From: Hyphomicrobiales bacterium | GTDB taxonomy: Bacteria > Pseudomonadota > Alphaproteobacteria > Rhizobiales > Beijerinckiaceae | Assembly (NCBI GenBank): GCA_028290405.1 | Contig: JAQGJX010000174.1 | Location: 1 to 42,765, forward strand | Length of the DNA stretch: 42,765 nucleotides | Reading direction: 5' to 3' | In this document: positions 1 through 8,841 of the stretch, piece after piece | Layout: the number at the start of each line of letters is the position of its first letter | Numbering within the stretch: the stretch's first letter is position 1 | Translations under genes and position numbers: made by a program | Notes under the pieces: model-generated | Seen by the model: the letters and a program-made list of their open reading frames with translations, nothing else | Databases searched by the model: none | Told to the model about the DNA's origin: nothing

Positions 1-16
1 ATGAGGGGTCGCGCCA

Positions 17-880
17 TCAATACGGCTTCACGCTTCCCACCACAGTCGTGCGCAGCATCAGCCGCCGCTCGTGCGCGGGAAAATCCTCGCGGGCGTGGCT
101 TGAGCACCTGTTGTCCCACAGCAGCAAATCGCCCACGCGCCATTCGTGCGAATAGACGAACTCCGGCTTCTCGGCATGGTCGAACACGGCGTTGAGGATC
201 GGCTCGGCCGCCTCGTCGCTCAATCCGTCGAGGCCCACCGTCATCAGCCGGTTCACATACACAGCCTTGCGGCCCGTCTCCTCATGGGTGCGGATGGCGG
301 GATGACGCGCGCGGGCGAAGGCCTCCGTGCCCTTGCCGTCGCCCTTCTGGGTGGAGCCGTAATTGTAGTGATGCTGCGCGATGCGGCCGTCGATCTGCGC
401 CCGCAGCGCCGGGTCCATGGTTTCGAACGCCGCATAGCCGCTGGCGAACAGCGTGTTGCCGCCGCTCGAGGGAATTTCCAGCGAGTAGAGCAGCGTGCCC
501 TTGTCGGGCACGTCCACGTGGATCATGTCGTGGTGGAACATCATCTCCCCGTCCGGCAGGGCGCCGATGGGCTCGCCGTTCTCGCGGATGTTGGAGATGA
601 ACATGATGCCCGGCAGCACGCGGTCGAACCCCGGCGGGCGATACTTGGGCGGGCGGCGGATGTGGCCATGCTGGCCGAAATATTCCGTCACCCGCATGTG
701 GTCTTCCTGACTGAGCGTCTGGTCGCGGAAGATGATGACGATGTGGTCGAGCCAGGCCTGGTAGATGCCCTTGATGGACGCGTCGTCCAGCGGCTTCGAC
801 AGGTCAAGGCCGCGAATTTCAGCGCCGATGTGCTGCGTCAGCGGCACGACCTCGAACAGGCCGGTAGCGGCGATGGTCAT
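17..880 (-). CDS. TauD/TfdA-family 2-oxoglutarate/Fe(II) dioxygenase
   Basis: A 287-residue cytoplasmic dioxygenase of the TauD/TfdA family, which couples oxidative decarboxylation of 2-oxoglutarate to hydroxylation of a substrate such as taurine, a sulfonate or an aryloxyacetate. The facial triad is visible as H116-x-D118 (in MFHHDMIH) and H262 (in CSSHAREDF), with R277 near the C-terminus in the position that binds 2-oxoglutarate. Full length for the family. The ATG at 880 is preferred over upstream codons because GGGGAG lies just before it and the family N-terminus (LTQHIGAEIRGLDLS) begins directly after. It is divergent from the hydroxyacid dehydrogenase gene across 147 bases. The substrate cannot be told from sequence. 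Confidence 0.9.
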   Translation of the reverse strand: MTIAATGLFEVVPLTQHIGAEIRGLDLSKPLDDASIKGIYQAWLDHIVIIFRDQTLSQEDHMRVTEYFGQHGHIRRPPKYRPPGFDRVLPGIMFISNIRENGEPIGALPDGEMMFHHDMIHVDVPDKGTLLYSLEIPSSGGNTLFASGYAAFETMDPALRAQIDGRIAQHHYNYGSTQKGDGKGTEAFARARHPAIRTHEETGRKAVYVNRLMTVGLDGLSDEAAEPILNAVFDHAEKPEFVYSHEWRVGDLLLWDNRCSSHAREDFPAHERRLMLRTTVVGSVKPY

Positions 881-1027
881 GGCGTTTCTCCCCGTGTGCG
901 TCTTGGTTGCGTCCAATCTACAGGGCGCCTGCGGGCGGGCGCAAGGCGGGGCCGGCCGGCCTTGACCCGCCCTGCCCCGCTCGCCCACAGTGCAGGCAAG
1001 GCCGCATCAAGGCCGCGAGGAAACCCC

Positions 1028-2101
1028 ATGGACGCGACAGACAAGCCGAAAATACTCATCCATGCGCCGCGCGAGGAGCCCGAGGACGTGCTGGGAAAGC
1101 TGCGCGACAGCGGCTACGACATCGCCTTCGGCGAGCTCGCCTGGCAATTGCCGCGCGGCCACCATGAGGACGCGCTGGCCAGCGCGGCGCGCGACGCCGT
1201 CGCCCTCATGGGCACGTCCATCCGCCACACGCCCATCTCGCGCCGGGTGATGGAGGCCTCGCAGCGCCTGCGCATCGTGGCGAAATACACCGTGGGCGTC
1301 GACGACGTGGACACGGACGCGGCGACCGAGCTGGGAATCATGGTGTGCCATGCGCCCACCGAATCCAATTGCTTCGGGGTGGCCGAATCCACCGTCATGA
1401 TGATGCTCGCCATGCTGAAGAAGGCCGTGGAGCGCGATCAGGCCGTGCGGGCGGGCCAGTGGCGCGAGCCGCATCTGGGCACGACTTATCTTGGCCGGCG
1501 CGCCGACGGCTATCCGGGGATCACCATCGGCATCGTGGGGCTGGGGCGCATCGGCACGCGGGTCGCGCAATTGCTGGCGCCGTGGCGCGTGCGGGTGATC
1601 GCCTATGACCCCCACATTCCGCCGGGCGACTTCCTGCTCGCGGGGGTGCAATCGGTTAGCTACGAAACGCTGCTGCGCGAGTCGGACGTGGTCTCGTTCC
1701 ATGTCGTGCTGACGAAGGAAACGCGGTTCATGCTGCGCGAGGAACAGATCGCGCTCATGAAGCCCACGGCGCACGTCGTCAACACGGCGCGCGGCAAGGT
1801 GATCGAGGAAGCCGCGGTCGCGCGCGCCATCGCCGAGGGGCGCCTGCGCGGCGGCGCCATCGACGCGTTCGAGGAAGAGCCGCTGCCGATGGATTCGCCG
1901 CTGCGGGCGCTGGGCCACAAGGTGTTGCTGTCGCCCCATTCGGCCTCGTTCAGCGAGGGCGGCGAGCTGCGCCCCGGCATCCAGTGGGCCGTTCGCTCGG
2001 TGATGACGGCCCTGAGCGGCGGCATCCCGGACAACGTGTACAACAAGGAGGTCATCCCACGCTGGCGCGAGCGTTTCGGCGGCGCCAGCGTGACGGGCTG
2101 A
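1028..2101 (+). CDS. D-isomer-specific 2-hydroxyacid dehydrogenase
   Basis: A 357-residue NAD-dependent dehydrogenase related to phosphoglycerate and glyoxylate/hydroxypyruvate reductases. The Rossmann motif GLGRIG is at 171-176, and the catalytic set is R255 (NTARGK), E284 (DAFEEEP) and H304 (LSPHSAS), so it should be active. It has no C-terminal ACT domain, which argues against a biosynthetic SerA and for a catabolic reductase or dehydrogenase. The reading frame is open for about 880 bases upstream, but the family N-terminus (KPKILIHAP) starts at this ATG. It ends three bases before the convergent TctC gene. The 2-hydroxy acid it uses is unknown. Confidence 0.9.
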   Translation: MDATDKPKILIHAPREEPEDVLGKLRDSGYDIAFGELAWQLPRGHHEDALASAARDAVALMGTSIRHTPISRRVMEASQRLRIVAKYTVGVDDVDTDAATELGIMVCHAPTESNCFGVAESTVMMMLAMLKKAVERDQAVRAGQWREPHLGTTYLGRRADGYPGITIGIVGLGRIGTRVAQLLAPWRVRVIAYDPHIPPGDFLLAGVQSVSYETLLRESDVVSFHVVLTKETRFMLREEQIALMKPTAHVVNTARGKVIEEAAVARAIAEGRLRGGAIDAFEEEPLPMDSPLRALGHKVLLSPHSASFSEGGELRPGIQWAVRSVMTALSGGIPDNVYNKEVIPRWRERFGGASVTG

Positions 2102-2104
2102 GGC

Positions 2105-3079
2105 CTATTGCGGCTCGATGCCGGCGGTCTTCACGACCGCCGACCAGCGCTTGAACTCGTCGGCGATATAGGCCTTCAGCTGATCGGGGGTCATGGGCAG
2201 CGGCTCCATGATCTGCGCGGCGAACTTGGCTGCCAGATCGGGCTCGACCAGCGCCGCCGCCACTTGCCTGTGCATCTCCTCCAGCATGGCGGGCGGCGTG
2301 CCCGCCGGGGCGATCATGGCGTTCCACGCGCTCGCCTCCACGCCCTCAATGCCTGCTTCCGCGAAGGTCGGCACGTCCGGCAGCACGGGCGAACGCCTGG
2401 AGGACGTCACAGCGAGCACCTTCATCTTGCCGTCCCTGGCCAGCGGCAGCACCGAGATGGCGGGCAGAACCGTCATCTGCACGTCGTTCTGCACCACCGC
2501 GAGCGCCGCCTGGGGCGAGCCCGTATAGGGCACATGGACGACTTCCGTGCCGCTCCTCGACGCGATGAGCGCCATGGAGAGGTGGGACAGCGAGCCGCGC
2601 CCGATGGAGGCGTAATTGTACTTGCCGGGGTTCTTCTTCAACAGCGCGAACAGCTCCTGAAGGGTGTTGACCCCAAGCTCGTTGCTGACTGCAAGGACGC
2701 TGGGCTGCAGCGTCAACATGGACACCAGCGCCACGTCCCTGAACGGATCGTAGGGCATGGATTTCATCAGCACGGTGTTCATCGCCAGCGGGCCAAGGAT
2801 GCTGAGGCCGATGGTGGAGCCGTCCGGCGCCGCCTTCACCACAGCGTCTGTGCCGGTGTTGCCGCCCGCGCCCGGACGGTTCTCGACGATGAACGGCTTG
2901 CCCGTGCGCTGCTGGAGCTTTTCTCCCACCAGCCGCGCCACTGTGTCGGGCGTTGCGCCGGCGGCGAACGGCACGATGATCTTCACGGTTCCGGCCGGCC
3001 AGACCTGCGCGTGCGCGGGCGCGGACAGGCCCGCCGCGGAGGCCGCCGCGATCGCCACGGCTGCAAGAATCGCTCTCAT
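2105..3079 (-). CDS. TctC/Bug-family periplasmic solute-binding protein
   Basis: A 324-residue exported binding protein of the tripartite tricarboxylate transporter (Bug) family. A Sec signal peptide with an AHA-Q cleavage site covers about residues 1-24. It is followed by the family hallmark KIIVPFAAGATPDTVAR and the RPGAGGN loop that contacts the ligand carboxylate. Bug proteins bind small carboxylates, aromatic acids or amides and normally deliver them to TctA/TctB permeases, neither of which is in the window. It is divergent from the GMC oxidoreductase gene over 133 bases, so the pair may be co-regulated. This is the first of three TctC genes here. Confidence 0.92.
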   Translation of the reverse strand: MRAILAAVAIAAASAAGLSAPAHAQVWPAGTVKIIVPFAAGATPDTVARLVGEKLQQRTGKPFIVENRPGAGGNTGTDAVVKAAPDGSTIGLSILGPLAMNTVLMKSMPYDPFRDVALVSMLTLQPSVLAVSNELGVNTLQELFALLKKNPGKYNYASIGRGSLSHLSMALIASRSGTEVVHVPYTGSPQAALAVVQNDVQMTVLPAISVLPLARDGKMKVLAVTSSRRSPVLPDVPTFAEAGIEGVEASAWNAMIAPAGTPPAMLEEMHRQVAAALVEPDLAAKFAAQIMEPLPMTPDQLKAYIADEFKRWSAVVKTAGIEPQ

Positions 3080-3212
3080 GTGTCTCTCCCGGAGCTACGC
3101 TTCCCCGCCGCCTGCATAGCACTTTTTGCGCCCCGATGGACGCGGGCGCGCGCGCGTTGTAACGCTTGAGGACAACAGCCCGAACAGGGCGCGACACCGA
3201 CAAGGGACGGAT

Positions 3213-4841
3213 ATGGCCGCTTCGCACTGGGATTATGTCATCGTCGGCGCCGGCTCGGCCGGCTGCGTCCTCGCCAACCGCCTCACCGAGGACCCGCAGG
3301 TGCGCGTGCTGCTGCTGGAAGCGGGGCCGCGCGACCGCCATCCGCTGATCCACATTCCGCTCGGCATGGGCAAGATGCACGACTGGACCATGTTCGACTG
3401 GGGCTACCACACCGACCCCGAGCCGGCGCTGAACAACCGACGCATCGAAGCCATGCGGGGCAAGGTGCTGGGCGGTTCGTCGTCCATCAACGTCATGGCC
3501 TATACGCGCGGCCATCGCGGCGACTACGACCGCTGGGCCGCCAACGGCGCCACCGGCTGGTCCTACGCCGATTGCCTCCCCTACTTCCGCCGCTGCGAAA
3601 CATGGGAAGGCGGGGCCAACGAATACCGCGGCGGCGATGGTCCGCTGGGCACCGAATCCGCCAGGACGACGGACCCGCTGTTTCCCGCATGGATGGAGGC
3701 CGCCCGGCAGGCGGGCCTGCCGGTGACGGAGGACTACAACGGCGCGCAGGGCGAGGGCTTCGGGCGCAGCCAGTACACCATCCGCAACGGGCGCCGCTCC
3801 TCCACCGCCAACTCCTTTCTGAGACCCGCCGAATCGCGCCCGAACCTGCGCGTCGAGACGGGCGCGCTCACCACGCGCGTGGTGCTGGAGGGCGGGCGCG
3901 CGAGGGGCGTCGAATACATCCATCACGGCATGACCGTGCGGGCGGACGCGGACCGCGAGGTGATCCTCGCCAGCGGCGCGTTCAACACGCCGCAACTTCT
4001 CATGCTGTCGGGCATAGGCCCCGCCGACCACCTCAACAGCGTCGGCGTGACGCCGCAGGTGGACTTGCCCGTGGGCGAAAACCTGCAGGACCACCTGGCG
4101 GCGATGATCACCTACTCGCGTCCCAGGAACGCCTCGCCGTTCCGGGATTCGATGCGGTTCGACAAGATGGCGTGGTCGATGATCCAAGCCTATTTCTTCG
4201 GCACGGGCGCGGGGACCGTGGTGCCGGGCGGGCTGCACGCGTTCATCAAGACGCAGCCCGACCTTCCGGTGCCGGACATCGAGTTCATGTTCCGCGGCGT
4301 GCCCGCCAAGGCGGACATGTGGTTCCCGGGCGTGAAGGCGCCTTACGAGGACGGGTTCGGCATCCGCCCCTGCCTGCTGCATCCCGAAAGCCGCGGCAAG
4401 GTGATGCTGCATTCCAGCGACCCGGCTGCGCCGCCGCGCATCGCGTACAACTTCTTCTCCGCGCCCAACGACCTGCCGCGCCTGCGCGAAGGCTTCAAGC
4501 GGGCCCGCGACGTGGCGTCCCAGATGGCGCTCGATCCCTATCGCGGGGAGGAGCTGTCGCCAGGGCCTTCGGTGAAGACGGACGACGAGATCGACGCCTA
4601 TCTGCGGCGCGCCGCGCTCACGGCCCACCACCCCGCAGGCACCTGCAAGATGGGCACGGATTCGCAGGCCGTGCTCGATCCGCAATTGCGCGTGCGCGGC
4701 GTGGACGCCCTGCGGGTGGTGGACGCCTCCGCCATGCCCGACATGGTCGGCGCGCACATCAACGCCTGCGTGATCATGATGGCCGACAAGGCGTCGGACA
4801 TCATCCGCGGCCGCGATCCCCTGCCGGCTGCGAACGTCTAG
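3213..4841 (+). CDS. GMC-family FAD-dependent alcohol/choline dehydrogenase-like oxidoreductase
   Basis: A 542-residue flavoprotein of the glucose-methanol-choline family. The FAD-binding motif GAGSAGC starts at residue 12, the GMC signature RGKVLGGSSSINVM lies near residue 90, and the conserved active-site histidine is in HHPAGTCKMG near the C-terminus, followed by GAHINACVIMMADKASD. These enzymes oxidise primary alcohols or polyols to aldehydes, passing electrons to O2 or a quinone. The ATG at 3213 is chosen because the dinucleotide fold begins eight residues later; the frame upstream lacks family homology. It resembles BetA-like alcohol dehydrogenases, but there are no betaine genes nearby, so no specific name is given. 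Confidence 0.92.
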   Translation: MAASHWDYVIVGAGSAGCVLANRLTEDPQVRVLLLEAGPRDRHPLIHIPLGMGKMHDWTMFDWGYHTDPEPALNNRRIEAMRGKVLGGSSSINVMAYTRGHRGDYDRWAANGATGWSYADCLPYFRRCETWEGGANEYRGGDGPLGTESARTTDPLFPAWMEAARQAGLPVTEDYNGAQGEGFGRSQYTIRNGRRSSTANSFLRPAESRPNLRVETGALTTRVVLEGGRARGVEYIHHGMTVRADADREVILASGAFNTPQLLMLSGIGPADHLNSVGVTPQVDLPVGENLQDHLAAMITYSRPRNASPFRDSMRFDKMAWSMIQAYFFGTGAGTVVPGGLHAFIKTQPDLPVPDIEFMFRGVPAKADMWFPGVKAPYEDGFGIRPCLLHPESRGKVMLHSSDPAAPPRIAYNFFSAPNDLPRLREGFKRARDVASQMALDPYRGEELSPGPSVKTDDEIDAYLRRAALTAHHPAGTCKMGTDSQAVLDPQLRVRGVDALRVVDASAMPDMVGAHINACVIMMADKASDIIRGRDPLPAANV

Positions 4842-4908
4842 GAAGCGGGTTTTGGGGCGCGCTCGCAGGGGCGCGTTTCGTCCTGCGCGGTTCTTGCGCG
4901 CCTCGGCG

Positions 4909-5499
4909 CTACTTCGACGCCGCGTAATGCGCGAGCGCCTCGAGGTCGGCGTCCGAGGCGCCGAAGATCACCGCCGTCATCTGCGTGTCGGCGCCCGCCC
5001 GCGCGTTGTCCCGGAAGGCTTTCATCGCATAGAGCATGTAGTCCACGCGCTGGCCGGCGAGGCGCGGCATCTGTTGCTGTCCCGTGAGCGCCGGCAGGTG
5101 GCACGAGGCGCAGCGAAGCCTTGTTGCGAGCGCGGCGCCGCGCGCCACGAGCGCCGGGTCGATCTTCTCGTCGGAGCGCACCGGCTTCAGCTTCGAGAAA
5201 TGGTCAGCCAGCGCGACAATCTCGTCGTCCTTCAACTCCTTCACGAACGACGACATGGCCTCCACGGGCCGCACCCCCTCGCGCATCAGGATGAGCTGGT
5301 TCATCACGAAGAAATCGGGCTGGCCGGCCAGCGAGGGAATGTTCTCCATCGCCGAATTGCCGCCTTCCCCATGACAGCCGGCGCAAACCGCCACGCGGTC
5401 GGCCAGCGGCATGGTCTGGGCGGCCAGAGGCGCTGCGAAAAGACCCGCGACCGCAAGCCCGAGGGCCAGCGGTCGCCATGATGCGATCTTCAGGATCAT
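4909..5499 (-). CDS. Exported dihaem cytochrome c (class I, c553/c4-like)
   Basis: A 196-residue periplasmic cytochrome c. An N-terminal signal peptide (residues 1 to about 27, ending PLAAQ) precedes two domains, each with a haem-binding CXXCH: C39-A-G-C42-H43 and C130-A-S-C133-H134. The two-haem c4-like layout suits it as electron acceptor for a periplasmic dehydrogenase. Its start codon lies four bases after the stop of the quinoprotein gene, so the two are almost certainly co-transcribed, and the cytochrome probably takes electrons from that enzyme towards a terminal oxidase. Confidence 0.93.
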   Translation of the reverse strand: MILKIASWRPLALGLAVAGLFAAPLAAQTMPLADRVAVCAGCHGEGGNSAMENIPSLAGQPDFFVMNQLILMREGVRPVEAMSSFVKELKDDEIVALADHFSKLKPVRSDEKIDPALVARGAALATRLRCASCHLPALTGQQQMPRLAGQRVDYMLYAMKAFRDNARAGADTQMTAVIFGASDADLEALAHYAASK

Positions 5500-5503
5500 T
5501 CGA

Positions 5504-6769
5504 TCAGTTCGCCAAGGCGACCTTGGGGGCCGCGTAGGTGATGCGGTAGACCGCGCCGTTCTGCTCGTCGGACACCAGGAGCGACCCGTCCTTCAACGGC
5601 AGCACGTAGGCCGGGCGCCCATGGAACTGGTTGGTCTTGGTGTCGAGCAGGCCGGTCAGGAACGGCTCGATTTTCGCCTTGCCGCCCTCGGTGCGCGCGA
5701 TCACGACGTCGTAGCCGAACTTCGCCTCGCGGTTCCACGAGCCATGGCGGGCGATGAACGCCACGTTCTGGTAGGTCTTGGGGAACATGGCGCCGGTGTA
5801 GAACTTGATGCCGAGGCTGGCGCCGTGCGGACCCAGCAGGGCAGCGGGCATGACCACGCCAACGCACGCGTTCGGCTTCTTCACGTCCGGATCGGGAACG
5901 CCGTTCGCGTGGCAATAGGGGAAGCCGTAGAACGCCCCCACCTGCGTCGACGTCACGCGGTTCAGTTCGTCCTCCGGGCCAGCGTTGCCCGCCCAGTCGC
6001 GGCCGTTGTCGGTGAACCACAGGTCCTTGGTCGCCGGATGCCAGTCGAAGCCGACCGTGTTGCGCACGCCGCGCGCCACGATCTCCATGCCGGTGCCGTC
6101 CGCGTTGTAGCGGCGGATCTGACCATGCACGCCGGGGTTGATCTCGCAGATGTTGCAGTTCGCGCCGACCTGCGAATACAGCTTCCCGTCCGGTCCGAAG
6201 GCCACGTACTTCCAATTATGGTGCACTTCGGACGGCAGGTTGAACGCCGCCGTCAGCTCCACGGGATCGCCCGGGTTGTCCAGCCTGGACTCGATGTTGT
6301 CGTAGCGCAGCACCTTGTTGATGGCGAAGACGTAGAGCGAGCCGTTGCGGAACGCGAGGCCGTTGGGCTGGGTGAGGCCCTGCAGCAGCACCTTCACCTC
6401 GCGCTTGCCGTCCTTCTCGGTCAGCGCGTAGACGCGGCCGATGGTGCGCGAGCCCATGAACATGGTGCCTTTTTCGCCCTGCACCATGGTGCGGCCGCCC
6501 GGGTGGCCGGAAGACCAGACCTCAGCCTTGAAGCCGACGGGCAGTTTGATCTTGTCGATCGGGAGTTTGTCGAGCGCGGTGCCGATGGGGGGCGTGGGAT
6601 GCGGCCTCAGTCCCGTGTCCTGCTTGCTGGCGGCGGGATCGGATTTGTCCATGGCGCTCAGGCCCGGGGGGCCGGCGGGCGCAGGCTGCTGCGCGGCCGC
6701 GCCGAAGGATGCAGAGATCAGCGCCACGGACGCCAGAAGACCGATATGCGAGAACCTGACGGTTTTCAT
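5504..6769 (-). CDS. PQQ-dependent sorbosone/sugar dehydrogenase-like quinoprotein
   Basis: A 421-residue exported protein of the soluble glucose/sorbosone dehydrogenase (GSDH) beta-propeller family. A signal peptide spans roughly residues 1-26 (ending GAAAQ). Diagnostic blocks include WSSGHPGGRTMV, the WFTDNGRDWAGN segment and the ARHGSWNR segment. Such enzymes use PQQ and Ca2+ to oxidise aldoses or other aldehydes and alcohols in the periplasm. The ATG at 6769 has GGGGGAG upstream and begins the signal peptide. It is followed after four bases by a dihaem cytochrome c, the expected electron acceptor. PQQ synthesis genes are not in the window, and the substrate is unknown. Confidence 0.9.
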   Translation of the reverse strand: MKTVRFSHIGLLASVALISASFGAAAQQPAPAGPPGLSAMDKSDPAASKQDTGLRPHPTPPIGTALDKLPIDKIKLPVGFKAEVWSSGHPGGRTMVQGEKGTMFMGSRTIGRVYALTEKDGKREVKVLLQGLTQPNGLAFRNGSLYVFAINKVLRYDNIESRLDNPGDPVELTAAFNLPSEVHHNWKYVAFGPDGKLYSQVGANCNICEINPGVHGQIRRYNADGTGMEIVARGVRNTVGFDWHPATKDLWFTDNGRDWAGNAGPEDELNRVTSTQVGAFYGFPYCHANGVPDPDVKKPNACVGVVMPAALLGPHGASLGIKFYTGAMFPKTYQNVAFIARHGSWNREAKFGYDVVIARTEGGKAKIEPFLTGLLDTKTNQFHGRPAYVLPLKDGSLLVSDEQNGAVYRITYAAPKVALAN

Positions 6770-6938
6770 GTTTGCTCCCCCCAATGCCCGGCGCGCATGT
6801 CGGCGCCAGTTGCAGAAGAGCATAACGCCAAGCCTGGAGGGGCGCAATCGAGCCGGCCGGGCCTAAAATGGTCCGCGAGCCTTGCTTGCGCGGCGCGCGC
6901 GACCCATCATCGGCGCACCCTTCTGCATTGAGGCGCAC

Positions 6939-7637
6939 ATGATCGACATTCATTTCTGGCCCACCCCCAACGGACACAAGATCACGATCTTCATGGAAGA
7001 GGCCGGGCTCGATTACCGCATTCTCCCGGTGAACATCGGCAAGGGCGAGCAGTTCAGGCCGGAGTTCCTGAAGATTGCGCCCAACAACCGCATGCCGGCC
7101 ATCGTGGACCACGATCCCAAGGACGGCGGCGAGCCGATCAGCGTGTTCGAATCAGGCGCGATCCTGCTCTATCTGGCCGACAAGACGGGGCGCTTCATCC
7201 CCGCGGACGTCCGGGGCCGCGTGAAGACGCTGGAATGGCTGTTCTGGCAGATGGGCGGCTTAGGGCCGATGGCGGGGCAGAACCACCATTTCTCGCAATA
7301 CGCGCCCGAGAAAATTCCCTACGCGATCGACCGCTACGTGAAGGAGACCAACCGGCTCTACGGGGTGCTGGACCGGCAGCTCGCGCAGAACGAATTCGTG
7401 GCGGGCGCCTACTCCATCGCCGACATGGCCTGCTATCCATGGACGGCGTCCTACGAGAAGCAGGGCCAGAAGCTGGAGGACTTCCCCCATCTCAAGCGCT
7501 GGTTCGAAGCGATGCGCGCGCGCCCGGCGGTGCAGACCGCCTACGCGAAGGGCGAGCCTTACCGGACCAACCCGAACATGACCGAGGAGGACAAGAAGGT
7601 GCTCTTCGGCCAGACCGCGCAGAGCGTAAAGCAGTAG
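6939..7637 (+). CDS. Glutathione S-transferase family protein (YghU/YfcG-like)
   Basis: A 232-residue cytoplasmic GST. The N-terminal thioredoxin-like domain contains TPNGHKITIFMEE, the pattern of the nu-class YghU/YfcG enzymes, in which Thr/Asn residues rather than a cysteine contact glutathione; the cis-proline region is NNRMPAIVD and the glutathione-gamma-Glu contact is in VFESGAILLYL. An all-helical C-terminal domain follows. Nu-class enzymes have disulfide-bond reductase and peroxide-handling activity, which would suit protection against oxygenase by-products. GAGGCGCAC precedes the chosen ATG. It is divergent from the quinoprotein-cytochrome operon. Confidence 0.9.
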   Translation: MIDIHFWPTPNGHKITIFMEEAGLDYRILPVNIGKGEQFRPEFLKIAPNNRMPAIVDHDPKDGGEPISVFESGAILLYLADKTGRFIPADVRGRVKTLEWLFWQMGGLGPMAGQNHHFSQYAPEKIPYAIDRYVKETNRLYGVLDRQLAQNEFVAGAYSIADMACYPWTASYEKQGQKLEDFPHLKRWFEAMRARPAVQTAYAKGEPYRTNPNMTEEDKKVLFGQTAQSVKQ

Positions 7638-7646
7638 TGCGTTTGA

Positions 7647-7673
7647 GCCCCGGACGCGCGGGCGCTCCGGGGC
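7647..7673. terminator. Bidirectional terminator-like hairpin
   Basis: A perfect 8-bp inverted repeat (GCCCCGGA / TCCGGGGC) with an 11-base loop lies between the convergent GST and chromate-transporter genes. No clear T-tract follows on either side, so termination in both directions is inferred from placement. Confidence 0.5.
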
Positions 7674-7706
7674 GCCTCTTCGCCGCAAAGCGAGCGACCC
7701 TGCGCC

Positions 7707-8255
7707 CTAATGCGCGCCGACGCCAAGCAGCCACGCCGCCTCGAACGCCAGCGCGCCCAGCGCCAGCAGCGCGAAGGGATGCAGGCTGCGGCGCCATGTG
7801 AGCGCGCCCGCGACTCCCAGAATCACCGCCGCGCTCAACGGGTCGCCGCCGGTGAGCTGGAACAGCGAAAGCACGCCGGCCATGATGAGGCCGGCCGCGA
7901 CCGGCCCGAGTCCCTGTTCGATCGCCATGACCCAGGGCTTGCCGCGATGGCGGCTCCACACCGCCCCGACCGCGTAGCAGAGCGCCGAGGACGGCAGGTA
8001 CAGCGCCACCATGGCGACGAGCGCCCCGGCCAGGCCCGCGACCTTCATGCCCACGAACGCGCCCAGAATGGAGCTGGGGCCCGGGATGAAGCGCGAGATG
8101 GCGAGCAGGTCGAGAAACTCCCGCGCCGTCACCCACCCATGCACGTCCACGACGTCGTGCTGCATGGGGGCGTAGATGGAGGTCGCGCCGCCGATGGAGG
8201 CGAGCGACAGGGGCGCCATGACGACGAAGAGGGAGAGCAGGTGATCGTCACGCAT
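7707..8255 (-). CDS. Short-chain chromate transporter (CHR) subunit, second gene
   Basis: A 182-residue hydrophobic membrane protein corresponding to one half of a classical ChrA. The CHR-domain signature appears as LASIGGATSIYAPMQHDVV and ISRFIPGPSSILGAFVGMK, followed by four or more hydrophobic helices. Its start overlaps the preceding chr gene by eight bases, so translation is probably coupled. Short-chain CHR proteins work as pairs whose halves insert with opposite topology and export chromate or a related oxyanion. It lies at the end of an operon that also carries oxygenase and SDR genes, so a different anionic substrate is possible. Confidence 0.88.
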   Translation of the reverse strand: MRDDHLLSLFVVMAPLSLASIGGATSIYAPMQHDVVDVHGWVTAREFLDLLAISRFIPGPSSILGAFVGMKVAGLAGALVAMVALYLPSSALCYAVGAVWSRHRGKPWVMAIEQGLGPVAAGLIMAGVLSLFQLTGGDPLSAAVILGVAGALTWRRSLHPFALLALGALAFEAAWLLGVGAH

Positions 8256-8841
8256 CCTGCCGCCCCTTGGCGCCGGGCGTCTTGACCCCGCCCCGGCCCA
8301 GCCAGGCGAGCAGGATGCTGATGGGGGTCGCGACGAGCACCACGGGGACGAGCGGCCACTTCAGCACGCCCACCGCCACGAACACGCCCGCCATGACGGC
8401 GATGGGCGCGGCGCCGCGGCAGGCGCTCGCCATCACCCCCACGCCCATGCGCAGGATCATTCCGATGGCGCCCGCCGCCGCCCCCGCCATGGCGGCGTGG
8501 ATGGCCGGCGCGCCCAGCACCGCCTTGTAGGTGAGCGAGGCCGCGAGCATGTAGAGGAACGGCCCGGTGAGCATCGCCACCACGGCGACCGCGGCGCCAG
8601 GCACGCCGCGCATGCGCTGCCCGACGTAGACCGCCATGTTTGTGGAGTTCACGCCCGGCAGCACCTGCGCCATCGCGAAGCCGGCGACGAAGTCCTCGTT
8701 GCGCATCCAGCCGCGCACGGTCACGACCTCGCGCTGGATCCACGGCATGAGCCCGCCGCCGAAACTGAACAGGCCGATCCAGAAAAACGTCTTGAACAGC
8801 GCCCGGTAGGTGACTACCGGAGGCGCGGCGGCGTCGCTCAC
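8248..8841 (-). CDS. Short-chain chromate transporter (CHR) subunit, first gene
   Basis: A 197-residue membrane protein, the N-terminal-type half of ChrA. The family motif FSFGGGLMPWIQREVV is near residue 23 and MAQVLPGVNSTNMAVYVGQR near residue 50, with several transmembrane segments after that. A GTG start at 8841 is chosen because it forms a GTGA overlap with the stop of the upstream SDR gene and directly precedes the homologous region; no ATG lies close. The eight-base overlap with the second CHR gene supports a stoichiometric two-subunit transporter. Both halves look intact, so this is a two-gene ChrA rather than a broken fusion. Confidence 0.86.
   Translation of the reverse strand: MSDAAAPPVVTYRALFKTFFWIGLFSFGGGLMPWIQREVVTVRGWMRNEDFVAGFAMAQVLPGVNSTNMAVYVGQRMRGVPGAAVAVVAMLTGPFLYMLAASLTYKAVLGAPAIHAAMAGAAAGAIGMILRMGVGVMASACRGAAPIAVMAGVFVAVGVLKWPLVPVVLVATPISILLAWLGRGGVKTPGAKGRQDA

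Noticed and set aside
146-1027. Long upstream open extension of the hydroxyacid dehydrogenase frame
   Set aside because: It is antisense to the TauD-family gene, has no family similarity, and the dehydrogenase N-terminus starts exactly at the ATG at 1028. Such frames are expected opposite high-GC genes.
2346-4757. A reverse-strand frame of about 800 codons opposite the GMC gene
   Set aside because: Its N-terminal part is a His/Arg-rich shadow of the GMC gene and its C-terminal part a frameshifted echo of the TctC gene on the same strand; both real genes have clear domains.
3213-4841. Calling the GMC enzyme BetA (choline dehydrogenase)
   Set aside because: No betaine aldehyde dehydrogenase, BetI or choline transporter nearby; GMC enzymes have wide substrate ranges.
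7707-8841. A frameshifted (broken) single chrA
   Set aside because: Each half has its own start, full CHR motif and membrane segments, and the overlap architecture is that of known short-chain CHR pairs.
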